Source: Rhizobium tumorigenes (GTDB lineage: Bacteria > Pseudomonadota > Alphaproteobacteria > Rhizobiales > Rhizobiaceae). Taken from it: a stretch of DNA of 64,000 bases. The notes below the pieces were generated by a model. That model was not told the DNA's origin and ran no database searches. It saw only the letters and a list, made by a program, of their open reading frames with translations. The stretch covers positions 186,001-250,000 of the forward strand of contig NZ_CP117257.1 in the NCBI RefSeq assembly GCF_003240565.2, given 5' to 3'. Shown one piece after another: positions 1 through 9,822 of this stretch; position 1 is the stretch's first letter, and the number at the start of each line of letters is the position of its first letter. The position numbers were made by a program, and so were the translations under genes.

Positions 1-94
1 CAACGACGGTCAGTAAAAGCCCCGAATGTTGGTCGCGATCGCACTGGCCAACAAGATGGCGCGCACGGTCTGGGCATTGCTGACAAAAACATGA
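1..94 (+). pseudogene. IS110-family transposase, C-terminal fragment
   Basis: The frame ends with residues resembling the end of IS110 transposases (ALANKMARTVWALL) and stops at 92-94. The same sequence occurs inverted near 48.6-48.7 kb, where one A fewer in an A-run lets the frame run on to a later stop. The window edge and a divergent first ~16 bases prevent judging how much is left. It is a remnant with no expected activity. Confidence 0.75.
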
Positions 95-406
95 GGATTA
101 TCGAGTGCCGGCACAGCCAGCAACATGATGAAGGTGTTGTAGGTAACCTAATGTCGGAAAAAGGGGTGTGAGAAGGCGACGACCCGAATGGGCAAATGAT
201 CGAAAAGATCTGGATCGGGAAAACCAGCCTTGAATCATGAGCAGAAGAGCTCGGGATTCAGATTTGGACCCGACCTGCAGATCACCATACCGGCCAGCGG
301 CTTCTGTAAACGCCGTATCTGCAGGCCTCACAGAAGACCGCACTCGATCACATGACCTTCGGTTCAAAGACTTCTTGCATCACGGGCGGCAACCACAGAA
401 GATTCA
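17..406. repeat. IS110 3'-end segment, inverted copy of 48327-48715
   Basis: This stretch is the reverse complement of 48327-48715 with few differences. It contains the end of the transposase frame and about 310 bases of non-coding IS 3' end. Similarity stops sharply after gattca at 401-406, which probably marks the IS terminus. From 407 to about 504 I see no recognisable gene, only a short open frame without a known relative. Confidence 0.7.
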
Positions 407-573
407 AGAATCTGATGGTACAAGCCAGCGATCCTGACATTGCAGTGCTGATGGCGCGGTTGGCGGCAAATGCTGCCGAAATCGCTGCGCTTAACAGCGT
501 GCGGAAAAAGGCCCTTACTGTGAACGGACTGCCGTGATTCCATGCCTGAGTGATTGGTCGGCAGGAGCAGGAC

Positions 574-1698
574 ATGCGTGGCAGTGATATGCAGACGGCG
601 GGTCTGTTTTCTTATGTGAGCTGCGAAGCCCGCGTTCCGACAAGCCATCCGCTGCGGGCGATCAGCGCCATTGTGGACGAGGCGCTGGAAGTTCTGTCGC
701 CAGATTTCGAGGCGATGTATTCAGCGATCGGCCGCCCGTCGATCCCGCCGGAGAAGCTGCTGCGTGCCCTGTTGTTGCAGGCCTTTTACACGATACGCTC
801 TGAGCGTCAGCTCATGGAGCAGATGGATTACAATCTGCTGTTCCGCTGGTTCGTCGGCCTGTCGATGGACGCGCTGATCTGGAACGTCACGGTGTTTACC
901 AAGAACCGTGAGCGGCTTCTGGCAGGCGACATCGCCGCCAAGTTTCTGGCCGCCTTGCTGGGCCAGCCGCGGGTGAAGGCGCTGCTGTCGGACGAGCACT
1001 TCTCGGTGGACGGCACCTTGATCGAAGCCTGGGCCAGCATGAAGAGCTTCAAACCCAAGGACGGCGCAGATGGTAGCGACACTGACGACAGCGGCTCTGG
1101 CGCTGGAGGGAAACGGCCGCCAAAGGCCGCAGGCCGCAACTCTGAGCGCGATTTCCACGGCGAGAAGCGCAGCAACGCAACCCATGCGTCGACCACCGAC
1201 CAGGATGCCAGGCTTTATAAGAAGGCCCGTGGTCAGGCGGCCAGGCTTTGCCATATGGGCCACGTCACCATGGAAAACCGCAATGGTCTGGTTGTCGACG
1301 CCACGCTGACCCATGCGACCGGAACCGCCGAGCACGAGGCGGCACTGGATATGGTGGGCCGCATGGATGGTCGTCATCGCATCACATTGGCTGCAGACAA
1401 AGCCTACGATACGGCCGACTTCGTCGCCGCCTTGTGGGACGCAAAGGTGACGCCACACGTCGCCTAGAACACGACGAACCGACGCTCGGCCATCGACGGT
1501 CGGACCACACATCACTCCGGCTACGCTGTCAGTCAGCGCATTCGCAAGCGTATCGAAGAAGTGTTCGGCTGGGCCAAGACCAGCGGCGGAATGCGCAAGA
1601 CCCGCCATCGTGGAAAGGATCGCGTCGGCTGAATGTTCACCCTGACAGCGACGGCTTATAATCTGCTGAGGCTGCCGAAGCTGCTGACGACGGCATAA
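574..1698 (+). pseudogene. IS5-type DDE transposase, broken by two stops
   Basis: The translation is a DDE transposase of the IS5/IS1182 kind, with an N-terminal dimer/DNA-binding part and a C-terminal block ending in FGWAKTSGGMRKTRHRGK. Compared with the close copy at 53582-54704, codon CAG has become TAG at about 1466 and TGG has become TGA at about 1632, so the full product cannot be made. The start ATG at 574 matches the start of the second copy. The element appears to extend from about 504 to about 1790. Confidence 0.85.
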
Positions 1699-1833
1699 TC
1701 GCGCCCGGAATGCCGAACCAGGCGGATTACGACAAAATGGGCCGACAAGGCCGCTGAAAAAGCCTCATCACGGCCCGCCTTCCAGCCGTCTAGTGCTACA
1801 GTGCGTTTACATTCAAATTGTGATTCACTTCCG

Positions 1834-2375
1834 ATGTTTGATGGGAGGGATTTCGATGTCTGTCGCGGGTTGGTCCGGGCGGCATGGCAGCAGGAACTCG
1901 ATACACTGAAGCAGCGGCTAGGCCCGGTCTTTGGTCGACGTGAACTTCGGGCATCGGCCAGTGCTTTCCTGGACGGTTTGTTGTCCGGAGTTGAGCGCAA
2001 GACCGGCTGGTTGATGGCTGAACAGGCAGGTCTGGAGAGCCCGTATCGAATGCAATCGCTGTTGGGGCGCAGCCAATGGGATGCCGACAAGTTGCGCGAC
2101 GTCGTTCGCACGTATGCAACAGAGGCACTTGGCGATGAGGACGGCGTCCTTGTGGTCGATGAAACAGGATTCCTGAAAAAAGGCACACACTCGGTCGGCG
2201 TCGCACGACAATATTCGGGCACGGCTGGACGTATTGAGAACTGCCAGGTCGGCGTCTTTCTTGCCTATGCAAGCCGTTTTGGTCAAACCCTGATTGATCG
2301 GCAGCTTTATTTGCCCAAAGACTGGAGCGAAAGCGAAGCGCGTCGTGCTGCGGCTCATATCCCAAACCTATATCC
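1834..2375 (+). pseudogene. IS701-family transposase, 3'-truncated
   Basis: The frame resembles the N-terminal half of IS701-family transposases, including the block VVDETGFLKKGTHSVGVARQ with the first catalytic Asp and the typical RIENCQVGVFL. Similarity ends near residue 180. The frame then runs into unrelated sequence to a stop at 2466, about half the usual length. It is an IS remnant. Confidence 0.8.
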
Positions 2376-2799
2376 TCCAGGACCATGGCCTACGCAATTC
2401 GCACCAAGATCAAAGCCTAGAGTTGAGGAGTATTCGGGAAACTTAACGTCTGTTCGGCGCGCCTAAGACAGATGGTCAGGCCGAGATAGCTGTGGTTTCT
2501 TCCAGTCGCTTTCGGCAGCCTGTTGTGGCGGTCGTTTCCCGAGACCCAAAGGTTGGCGATTGTCTGCTGGGCCTTTCGATACGGTCTTCGGTGAACAAGG
2601 CAATATTGTTCACTAAGCTCACACGCAGGATAGTCGCTATGGGCGGACAAACAGCCGTCTATCGAGAACATCTGCATGGCGTAATCACCTAAATGTCTTT
2701 GTTCGTTTCGAGCGTCGTAGCGGCTGTCCGACTAAATAAGCGACGGAGTTGCGACAACCCATATGACGACCCCGCTTTGCTTCCCGCGGGTCTGATCAA
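2376..2799. other. Stretch without recognisable gene
   Basis: Short open frames exist on both strands here, but none shows a recognisable domain, start signal or partner. It probably consists of IS scar sequence between the IS701 fragment and the pRiA4b ORF-3 remnant. Confidence 0.5.
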
Positions 2800-3420
2800 T
2801 GTTGTTGTTTCTGGCTTTTTGCAAAGCCGGCTTTTCCGAGCGTTCGGCGCCGAGCGAGTTTAGCGATACGCTCCTGGACAACATCGCTGCTGATATCGGC
2901 GGAATCAAACCGGCCGCCATACCAGCGCATGAATTCGCGATGCTGAGGATGCCGCGGTTTGGCCATTTCTTTCAGGAAGTCCGTGAAGCCGGATGTTCGG
3001 CCAACATCCTCCGGCGGCGCCCTGAGCTCACCATCGAGGAAGCGCGGATACTCCAGGAACGGATTGCGATCCTTGATGGCTTCGATTGTGATGGCGTGCT
3101 GCCAGTTATCACCGAAGTCGTAGGTATAGGTGAAGGTCTACACACCGCGATCGATGAGTGCTGCAATGCAGACGTTGCGAGCGGCATAAGTCTTTGCGGT
3201 CGTAGGCGTCTTCAGGATCAGGATCAGGTACATCATATCGTCTACCACCGGCCTTAAACTCGACGAGATGATAATCCTCAAACAGCATCGTGGCCTGAAT
3301 GACGTCGTGGAGACCCTTGAGGCTCAAGTCAAGTGGCACCTCGATCCTGCGCCAGATCGCTGGTTCCATCCCGTGAGTTGAACGAGCAGGCGAGCTAAAG
3401 CGATCGGGCGGGGTCATGGG
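2800..3420 (-). pseudogene. pRiA4b ORF-3-family protein remnant (IS66 passenger type)
   Basis: Reading the minus strand gives an N-terminal block (EPAIWRRIEVPLDLSLKGLH, then FEDYHLVEF) in one frame. After a frameshift near 3190 it gives the typical middle and end (YDFGDNWQHAI, PPEDVGRTSGFTDFL, FMRWYGGRFD). This is the plasmid pRiA4b ORF-3-like fold, of unknown function, and an intact relative sits at 43102-43686. Here too it lies just downstream of an IS66 tnpC remnant, which suggests it travelled with IS66. It is degenerate and probably dead. Confidence 0.75.
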
Positions 3421-3660
3421 GCCAAAACCAAGGTTGCGCGTTGATCTTTCCAACTCTGGGGCAGCAATTCCTCGATATGTGTGGTTGGCATGCGCCAGAG
3501 CATGCGGAGCAGCCATGCCTGACCGTCGATCTCGTTGAGCTTTGCCGTCACGACTACCTTCGCTACGCAAATGACACTATCGACACCCTGATCGGAATCT
3601 GCGAAGAACCACAGTTCATTGAAACCATCTCCCGTCCATTTCGCCCATATCGACCCGATA
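3414..3660 (-). pseudogene. IS66 TnpC C-terminal remnant
   Basis: The minus-strand frame reads VVVTAKLNEIDGQAWLLRML then IEELLPQSWK. This matches the conserved end of IS66 TnpC, for example LIVTAKMNRIDPQAWLADVL in the copy at 43.7 kb. Only the last ~60 codons are recognisable. Confidence 0.7.
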
Positions 3661-3737
3661 TCGACAGTGAGATCGCAGTTCAACATCGTTGCCGATAACG
3701 TTAAGCCGTACGAATTCACAGCTTGTATTGGAGCCAC

Positions 3738-4043
3738 CGCCGTCTAGGCTTGATGGCAAGTTGCATGTCCGGCGAGAATCATCGCCTGCGTGCTGGCAAG
3801 GTCGCCAGGAGGCTGATCGGCCAGATCGGTCATGAGAAACGGAACCATATTCCCTCCCATCTTTCCAGTCATATCGCGATCGTACGCTTAAGCCTCGATT
3901 TGCTACGTCTGGAATTGCATCGGAAGGCGACCGTCACCCAGCGGTACGGAATTCAACTGCGATGGCATTCCAGATCCTCGCCGTCATCTTGGAGGGCCAT
4001 CTTTCGCCGGCAGACCTTTGAGCACTTGGAAGGCGATTCCTGC
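3738..4043. other. Region upstream of virB, no confident gene
   Basis: On many Ti plasmids virA lies upstream of virB. No part of a VirA histidine kinase is seen here. One plus-strand open frame (3723-4052) has no recognisable similarity and is probably spurious. IS remnants on the left suggest rearrangement. Confidence 0.5.
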
Positions 4044-4055
4044 TTCAAATGAAAT
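4044..4055 (+). promoter_or_regulatory. vir box upstream of virB
   Basis: The 12-mer ttcaaatgaaat matches the VirG-binding consensus TNCAATTGAAAY except at position 6. It lies about 120 bp before virB1, a sensible place for VirG activation of the virB operon. A weaker half-match (tgcaatt, minus strand) lies near 3910. The call rests on consensus match and position only. Confidence 0.6.
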
Positions 4056-4175
4056 CGAAAAGTAGAAAACAAAAATCCTGGAGTAACCGATCCTCCCGAT
4101 AATCATGAACATCAGTTGGCAGCATTTCTTCCGACCGAAGGAGCTGTGTTGGTTATGAGCTTGGGGAGACGAGGA

Positions 4176-4907
4176 ATGCTGAAGGCAACGGGACCGCTGT
4201 CGATCGTGTTGCTGGCCTCCGTGTGCCCATCGAGCGACGCCGCCCCACTTTCATCAGCCGAGTTTAACTATTTCGCACGCGAATGCGCCCCATCAGTGGC
4301 TCCATCTACGCTTGCTGCGATCGCTCAGGTCGAAAGTCGCTTTGATCCGCTTACTGCGCATGACAATACCACCGGCGAAACACTTCTCTGGCAGAACCAG
4401 GCACAAGCAAAGCAAATTGTGACGGACCGTCTCGACGCACGGCATTCGCTGGATGTTGGGCTCATGCAGATCAATTCCAGGAATTTTTCCATGCTCGGTC
4501 TGACACCTGAGGAAGCCCTTCAACCGTGCACGTCACTATCTGCTGCAGCAAATTTGCTTGGGAGCCGCTACGCGGGCGGCGACACGGCTGAGGAAGAGCA
4601 ATTGGCGCTTCGTCGGGCAATCTCTGCCTATAACACCGGTGATTTCACGCACGGCTTTGCGAACGGATACGTGCGAAAAGTCGAAACGGCCGCTCAACAG
4701 CTCGTCCCTCCGATAACCGAGCGTCCAAAAGACGATCATGAGAGGCCGAGATCCGAAGAAACTTGGGATGTTTGGGGTTCATACAAGCGCCGTTCTCCGG
4801 AGGGCGGGCCCGGCGGTTCATCCGGTCCGCCACCGCCGCCAGACCAGGACAAGCGTAAAGACGACAATCAACCCATATTCGACTTAAATGAAGGAGGTCA
4901 GCAATGA
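4176..4907 (+). CDS. virB1: VirB1 lytic transglycosylase
   Basis: VirB1 is the periplasmic murein hydrolase that opens the peptidoglycan for assembly of the VirB secretion channel. The 243-residue product starts with a signal peptide (about residues 1-22). It has the SLT-type catalytic Glu at about residue 53 (AQVESRFDP) and the GLMQIN motif at 95-100. Its C-terminal third is Pro-rich and hydrophilic, corresponding to the part released as VirB1* in known homologues. ATG 4176 was chosen over the in-frame ATG at 4116 because a GGAGACGAGGA ribosome site precedes it and known VirB1 proteins begin MLKATGPLS. Its stop overlaps the start of virB2, so it is the first gene of the operon. Confidence 0.97.
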   Translation: MLKATGPLSIVLLASVCPSSDAAPLSSAEFNYFARECAPSVAPSTLAAIAQVESRFDPLTAHDNTTGETLLWQNQAQAKQIVTDRLDARHSLDVGLMQINSRNFSMLGLTPEEALQPCTSLSAAANLLGSRYAGGDTAEEEQLALRRAISAYNTGDFTHGFANGYVRKVETAAQQLVPPITERPKDDHERPRSEETWDVWGSYKRRSPEGGPGGSSGPPPPPDQDKRKDDNQPIFDLNEGGQQ

Positions 4908-5272
4908 TGCGATGCTTTGAGAGATACCGTGTACATCTGAATCGCCTTACCCTTTCGAACGCGGTGATGCGCATGGTATCTGGCTATGCGCCGAGCGTGG
5001 GTGGTGCAATGGGGTGGAGCATTTTCTCCTCCGGGCCAGCCGCAGCACAATCTGCAGGCGGCGGCACTGACCCGGCCACAATGGTTAACAACATATGCAC
5101 GTTCATCCTTGGTCCCTTCGGCCAGTCGCTCGCCGTTCTTGGTATCGTGGCCATCGGAATTTCCTGGATGTTCGGGCGTGCTTCGCTCGGCCTCGTTGCC
5201 GGTGTTGTCGGCGGCATTGTCATCATGTTTGGAGCTAGCTTCCTCGGCAAAACGCTGACTGGCGGTGGCTGA
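4907..5272 (+). CDS. virB2: VirB2 T-pilin
   Basis: VirB2 is the major T-pilus subunit. The 121-residue propilin has a long signal sequence ending in PAAA before Gln48. Cleavage there leaves 74 residues (QSAGGG to the end), the size of the known cyclised pilin. Two hydrophobic helices flank a short loop (WMFGRAS), as in the family. ATG 4907 gives the usual MRCFERYR start; an adjacent ATG at 4904 is possible. AAGGAGGT lies upstream. The gene overlaps the end of virB1 and abuts virB3. Confidence 0.97.
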   Translation: MRCFERYRVHLNRLTLSNAVMRMVSGYAPSVGGAMGWSIFSSGPAAAQSAGGGTDPATMVNNICTFILGPFGQSLAVLGIVAIGISWMFGRASLGLVAGVVGGIVIMFGASFLGKTLTGGG

Positions 5273-5598
5273 TGAATGATCGGCTAGAAGAAGCGACCCT
5301 TTACCTGGCGGCGACACGACCCGCATTGTTTCTTGGGGTGCCACTGACATTGGCAGGGCTATTCATGATGTTTGCGGGCTTTGTCATCGTTATCGTTCAG
5401 AACCCGCTGTATGAAGTCGTTCTGGTGCCCTTATGGTTCGGAGCGCGGCTTGTTGTGGAGCGAGACTACAATGCGGCCAGCGTCGTTCTACTGTTTTTGC
5501 AGACGGCGGGAAGGAGCGTTGATGGTCTGATTTGGGGCGGCGCAAGCGTTAGCCCAAATCCGATCAAGGTTCCCGCGCGAGGGAGGGGAATGACGTAA
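5272..5598 (+). CDS. virB3: VirB3 inner-membrane T4SS protein
   Basis: VirB3 is a small inner-membrane subunit that works with VirB4 in pilus biogenesis. The 108-residue product has a short cytoplasmic N-terminus (MNDRLEEATLYLAATRPA) and a strong hydrophobic stretch at about residues 20-45, as in the family. The start overlaps the virB2 stop and the stop overlaps the virB4 start, so translation is probably coupled. Confidence 0.95.
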   Translation: MNDRLEEATLYLAATRPALFLGVPLTLAGLFMMFAGFVIVIVQNPLYEVVLVPLWFGARLVVERDYNAASVVLLFLQTAGRSVDGLIWGGASVSPNPIKVPARGRGMT

Positions 5599-7967
5599 TG
5601 CTCGGCGCAAGTGGCACGACCGAAAGGTCTGGTGAGGTTTATCTACCCTATGTCGGGCACCTCACCGACCATGTTGTCCTTCTAGAAGACGGATCGATCA
5701 TGACGATGGCGCACGTTAGTGGGATGGCCTTCGAACTCGAAGACCCTGAAATGCGCAATGCACGTTGCCGTGCGCTCAACACGCTCTTGCGCAATATCGC
5801 CGATGATCATGTGTCAATATACGCTCACCTCGTACGTCATGATGATGTCACGCCGTCACCTCCGCGACATTTCCGCAGCGAGTTCTCCGCCAATCTGAGC
5901 GAAGCTTTTGAGCAGCGCGTTCTCACCGGCAAACTCCTTCGCAATGACCATTTCCTTACGCTGATCGTGTTTCCCCAGACGACGCTTGGCAAAGTGAGGA
6001 GGAGGTTCAGTAAACTCTACAGACAAAAGGAAAACGATCTCGCAAGTCAAATCAGGAATCTGGAAGATCTCTGGCATGTTGTCGCTGGCGCTCTCGAAGC
6101 GTACGGCCTGCGCCGTCTCGGTATTCGTGAGAAGCAAGATGTGCTTTTCACGGAAGTTGGAGAAGCCCTGCGGCTAATAATGACTGGTCGATTCGCGCCG
6201 GTTCCGGTCGTTAGCGGTTCGCTCGGCGCCTCGATTTATACCGACCGAGTTATTTGCGGCAAGCGAGGACTCGAGATCCGAACCCCGAGAGACAGTTACG
6301 TTGGATCTATTTACTCGTTTCGCGAATACCCTGCGCGGACGCGACCGGGTATGCTCAACGCGCTACTGTCACTCGATTTTCCGCTTGTTCTGACACAGAG
6401 CTTCTCGTTCCTGACTCGCGCTCAAGCCCACGCGAAGCTCAGCCTCAAGTCCAGCCAGATGTTGAGTTCTGGCGACAAAGCCGTCACCCAAATCAGCAAA
6501 TTATCTGAGGCGGAGGACGCCCTGGCGAGCAACGAATTCGTTATGGGGTCGCATCATTTGAGTCTTTGCCTATATGCAAATGATCTCAATAGTCTGGCCG
6601 ATAGAGGTGCGCGGGCCCGGACGCGATTGGCGGATGCCGGAGCCGTTGTTGTCCAAGAGGGCATCGGCATGGAGGCGGCTTATTGGTCGCAGCTACCAGG
6701 CAACTATAAGTGGCGTACGCGTCCGGGAGCGATCACTTCGCGCAACTTCGCAGGTTTGGTCTCATTCGAGAATTTTCCCGAGGGTTCTGGGTCAGGTCAT
6801 TGGGGCGAGGCGATTGCACGCTTTCGCACCAATGGTGGAACGCCTTTTGACTACATCCCGCATGAGCACGATGTTGGCATGACGGCAATATTCGGTCCCA
6901 TCGGGAGGGGTAAGACAACGCTCATGACCTTTATCCTCGCCATGCTCGAGCAGAGCATGGTCGACCGCGCTGGTACGATTGTCTTCTTCGATAAGGACCG
7001 CGGCGGTGAGCTGCTGGTTCGCGCGACTGGAGGAACATATTTGGCACTCCGCAGAGGAATGCCGAGCGGATTGGCGCCATTGCGTGGCCTGGAAAATACA
7101 GCGACCTCTCATGATTTTCTGCGCGAATGGATCGTGGCGCTCATTGAGAGCGATGGCCGCGGAGGAATATCCCCCGAGGAGAATCGCCGTCTGGTGCGGG
7201 GCATCCATCGACAGCTCTCGTTTGATCCACATATGCGCTCAATCGCCGGGTTACGCGAATTTCTGTTGCATGGACCCGCCGAAGGTGCGGGAGCGCGACT
7301 CCAACGGTGGTGCCGTGGCAACGCACTGGGCTGGGCCTTCGACGGCGAGCTCGACGAAGTAAAGTTGGATCCCTCGATTACAGGCTTCGATATGACGCAT
7401 CTTCTCGAATATGAGGAAGTATGCGCGCCCGCCGCGGCATATCTTTTGCACCGCATTGGCGCCATGGTCGACGGCCGTCGCTTTGTGATGAGTTGCGATG
7501 AGTTTCGCGCCTATTTGCTAAACCCTAAATTTTCAGCGGTCATCGACAAGTTTCTGCTTACCGTTCGCAAGAACAATGGGATGCTGATACTGGCAACACA
7601 GCAGCCTGAGCATGTTCTGGAATCGCAACTAGGCGCCAGTCTCGTCGCGCAATGCATGACGAAGATCTTCTATCCTTCACCGACGGCAGATCGATCGGCT
7701 TATATCGACGGACTGAAGTGTACTGAAAAGGAATTTCAGGCGATCCGCGAAGACATGGCAGTAGGTAATCGGAAGTTTTTGCTTAAACGAGAGAGCGGAA
7801 GCGTCATCTGCGAATTCGATCTGCGGGAAATGCGCGAATATGTCGCCGTTCTTTCGGGACGCGCCAACACGTTGCGATTTGCAGATCAGCTTCGCGAAGT
7901 GCAGGGGGACGACCCGTCCGCGTGGCTCAGCGAATTCATGGCCCGTTACCACGAGGCAAGAGATTGA
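5598..7967 (+). CDS. virB4: VirB4 T4SS ATPase
   Basis: VirB4 is the large inner-membrane-associated ATPase that energises pilus assembly and substrate transfer. The product has 789 residues, the usual length. The Walker A motif GPIGRGKTT is at about 433-441 and the Walker B acidic pair (SCDEFRAYL) at about 634-635. The N-terminal ~400 residues are the CagE/VirB4 N-domain. It overlaps virB3 by one base and is followed 16 bp later by virB5. The frame is intact. Confidence 0.97.
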   Translation: MLGASGTTERSGEVYLPYVGHLTDHVVLLEDGSIMTMAHVSGMAFELEDPEMRNARCRALNTLLRNIADDHVSIYAHLVRHDDVTPSPPRHFRSEFSANLSEAFEQRVLTGKLLRNDHFLTLIVFPQTTLGKVRRRFSKLYRQKENDLASQIRNLEDLWHVVAGALEAYGLRRLGIREKQDVLFTEVGEALRLIMTGRFAPVPVVSGSLGASIYTDRVICGKRGLEIRTPRDSYVGSIYSFREYPARTRPGMLNALLSLDFPLVLTQSFSFLTRAQAHAKLSLKSSQMLSSGDKAVTQISKLSEAEDALASNEFVMGSHHLSLCLYANDLNSLADRGARARTRLADAGAVVVQEGIGMEAAYWSQLPGNYKWRTRPGAITSRNFAGLVSFENFPEGSGSGHWGEAIARFRTNGGTPFDYIPHEHDVGMTAIFGPIGRGKTTLMTFILAMLEQSMVDRAGTIVFFDKDRGGELLVRATGGTYLALRRGMPSGLAPLRGLENTATSHDFLREWIVALIESDGRGGISPEENRRLVRGIHRQLSFDPHMRSIAGLREFLLHGPAEGAGARLQRWCRGNALGWAFDGELDEVKLDPSITGFDMTHLLEYEEVCAPAAAYLLHRIGAMVDGRRFVMSCDEFRAYLLNPKFSAVIDKFLLTVRKNNGMLILATQQPEHVLESQLGASLVAQCMTKIFYPSPTADRSAYIDGLKCTEKEFQAIREDMAVGNRKFLLKRESGSVICEFDLREMREYVAVLSGRANTLRFADQLREVQGDDPSAWLSEFMARYHEARD

Positions 7968-7983
7968 TGAAAGGTGGAAAGCT

Positions 7984-8646
7984 ATGAAGGCCACGCAATT
8001 CGCTGCTGCGGCCCTGGCCGTCAGCCTTCTTTCGGTAGGACCTGCGCGAGCGCAGTTCGTTGTTAGTGATCCGGCGACGGAAGCTGAGACGCTGGCGACG
8101 GCGCTCGAGACTGCGGCTAATCTTGAACAGACCATAACGATGGTGGCAATGTTAACGTCGGCATATGGCGTCACCGGCCTGCTAACTTCGCTCAACCAGA
8201 AAAATCAGTATCCCTCAACCAGAGAGCTGGACAAGGAGATGTTTTCGGCGCGGATGCCTATGTCGACCACGGCTCATACGATCACCGATGATGCAGATCG
8301 TGCTGTAGTTGGTGGCGATGCAGAAGGGGAGCTTTTGCGGTCGCAGATAACAGGTTCTGCGAATAGTACCGGTATTGCAGCTGACAACCTGGAGGCGATG
8401 GACAAGCGCTTGACGGCGAATGCCGAGACCACAGCACAGCTTTCTCGTTCTCACAACATCATGCAGGCAACTGTCACCAACGGTCTGCTTCTCAAGCAGA
8501 TTCACGACGCAATGATTCAAAATATCCAGGCGACCAGCTTGTTAACGATGACCACCGCGCAGGCTGGCCTTCATGAGGCGGAAGAGGCGGCCGCTCAACG
8601 CAAAGAGCATCAAAAGACCGCTACCATTTTTGGGGTGGTCCCCTGA
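7984..8646 (+). CDS. virB5: VirB5 minor pilin
   Basis: VirB5 is the T-pilus tip/minor pilus component and adhesin-like subunit. The 220-residue product has a signal peptide cleaved after PARA (residue 23) and a mostly helical, Thr/Ala-rich body. ATG 7984 (MKATQFAAAALAV) is the family start and follows GAAAGGTGGAAAG. The longer in-frame extension from 7840 lies inside virB4 and is rejected. Confidence 0.96.
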   Translation: MKATQFAAAALAVSLLSVGPARAQFVVSDPATEAETLATALETAANLEQTITMVAMLTSAYGVTGLLTSLNQKNQYPSTRELDKEMFSARMPMSTTAHTITDDADRAVVGGDAEGELLRSQITGSANSTGIAADNLEAMDKRLTANAETTAQLSRSHNIMQATVTNGLLLKQIHDAMIQNIQATSLLTMTTAQAGLHEAEEAAAQRKEHQKTATIFGVVP

Positions 8647-8731
8647 GACAGGCAATTTATTCGTGCCTCCCATCTGGGCATTTCAGGGTGCGTGTTCATT
8701 CAGCGAAGCCAGTCAAGATCAGGTCCAAACG

Positions 8732-9619
8732 ATGAACTTCACGATTCCGGCGCCGTTCACATCCATTCATACGATCTTCGATTTAGCCTTTACAACAAGC
8801 CTGGACACGATGCTGGGGACGATTCAGGAGGCGGTAAGCGCGCCATTGATCGCTTGTGTCACCCTTTGGATTATGGTCCAAGGTATTCTAGTCATGCGTG
8901 GCGAAATCGAGGTGCGGGGCGGCATCACACGCGTGATCACGGTCACTGTCGTTGTTGCCCTTATAGTCGGGCAGGCAAACTACCACGATTACGTTGTTTC
9001 AGTCTTTGAAGAGACTATTCCGAACTTTGTTCAGAAGTTTAGTGGCAGCGGCCTTCCACTGCAGACGATACCCACTCAGCTGGATACAATGTTTGCCCTA
9101 ACCCAAGCCGCATTTCAGAAAATTGCATCTGAAATTGGGCCGATGAACGATCAGGACATCCTTGCTTTTCAGGGGGCTCAGTGGGTCTTTTACGGCACAC
9201 TCTGGTCTGCGTTTGGAATCTATGACGCTGTCGGAATTCTGACGAAAGTGCTTTTGGCGATCGGTCCGCTGATCCTTATAGGATATATCTTTGATCGCAC
9301 TCGCGACATTGCGGCCAAGTGGATCGGGCAACTTGTCACCTATGGTCTCCTGCTCCTCCTGCTAAACCTCGTTGCGACGATAGTCATTCTAACCGAAGCG
9401 ACTGCGCTCACCCTTATGCTCGGTGTCATTACTCTTGCCGGGACGACCGCGGCTAAGATCATTGGTCTTTACGAACTCGACATGTTCTTTCTCACCGGTG
9501 ACGCGCTCATTGTCGCTTTGCCGGCGATCGCCGGCAACATTGGAGGCAGCTATTGGAGCGGCGCGACCCAATCTGCCAACAGTGTGTACCGCCGCTTCGC
9601 TCACGTAGAGCGACGCTAG
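8732..9619 (+). CDS. virB6: VirB6 polytopic channel protein
   Basis: VirB6 is the polytopic inner-membrane channel component that contacts the T-DNA substrate. The 295-residue product has a periplasmic N-terminus and several hydrophobic helices (for example VITVTVVVALIVG, LLAIGPLILIGYI and YGLLLLLLNLVATIVIL). ATG 8732 (MNFTIPAPFTSIH) matches the family start. The open frame extends upstream to 8573 into virB5, which is not needed. About 85 bp separate it from virB5. Confidence 0.96.
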   Translation: MNFTIPAPFTSIHTIFDLAFTTSLDTMLGTIQEAVSAPLIACVTLWIMVQGILVMRGEIEVRGGITRVITVTVVVALIVGQANYHDYVVSVFEETIPNFVQKFSGSGLPLQTIPTQLDTMFALTQAAFQKIASEIGPMNDQDILAFQGAQWVFYGTLWSAFGIYDAVGILTKVLLAIGPLILIGYIFDRTRDIAAKWIGQLVTYGLLLLLLNLVATIVILTEATALTLMLGVITLAGTTAAKIIGLYELDMFFLTGDALIVALPAIAGNIGGSYWSGATQSANSVYRRFAHVERR

Positions 9620-9654
9620 GTCGCGCGAAAAAATCGCGTCAATGGAGAAACTTT

Positions 9655-9822
9655 ATGAAATATTGCCTGCTGTGTCTGGCACTCGCTTTAACTGGCTGCC
9701 AGACAAACGACAAATTGGCGAGCTGCAAAGGCCCAATATTCCCGCTAAATGTGGGGCGTTGGCAGCCTCTGCCGTCAGATCTTCAGCGCAGCAACGCGGG
9801 TGGACGCCATGAAGGGGTCTGA
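9655..9822 (+). CDS. virB7: VirB7 lipoprotein
   Basis: VirB7 is the outer-membrane lipoprotein of the T4SS core complex. The 55-residue product has a lipobox (ALTGC) with lipidated Cys15 and a second cysteine, Cys24, at the position known to form a disulphide with VirB9. ATG 9655 follows AATGGAGAAACTTT. The gene overlaps the start of virB8 by 14 bp. Confidence 0.96.
   Translation: MKYCLLCLALALTGCQTNDKLASCKGPIFPLNVGRWQPLPSDLQRSNAGGRHEGV

Noticed and set aside
2492..2692. 66-codon plus-strand frame
   Set aside because: No ribosome site, no recognisable similarity, and it lies in IS scar sequence.
3723..4052. 109-codon frame before virB as a VirA remnant
   Set aside because: No histidine-kinase or receiver motif is present in any frame of this stretch.
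9270..9295. Border-like aggatatat in virB6
   Set aside because: It shares only about nine bases with the border core, lies inside a conserved coding sequence and lacks the rest of the 25-mer.
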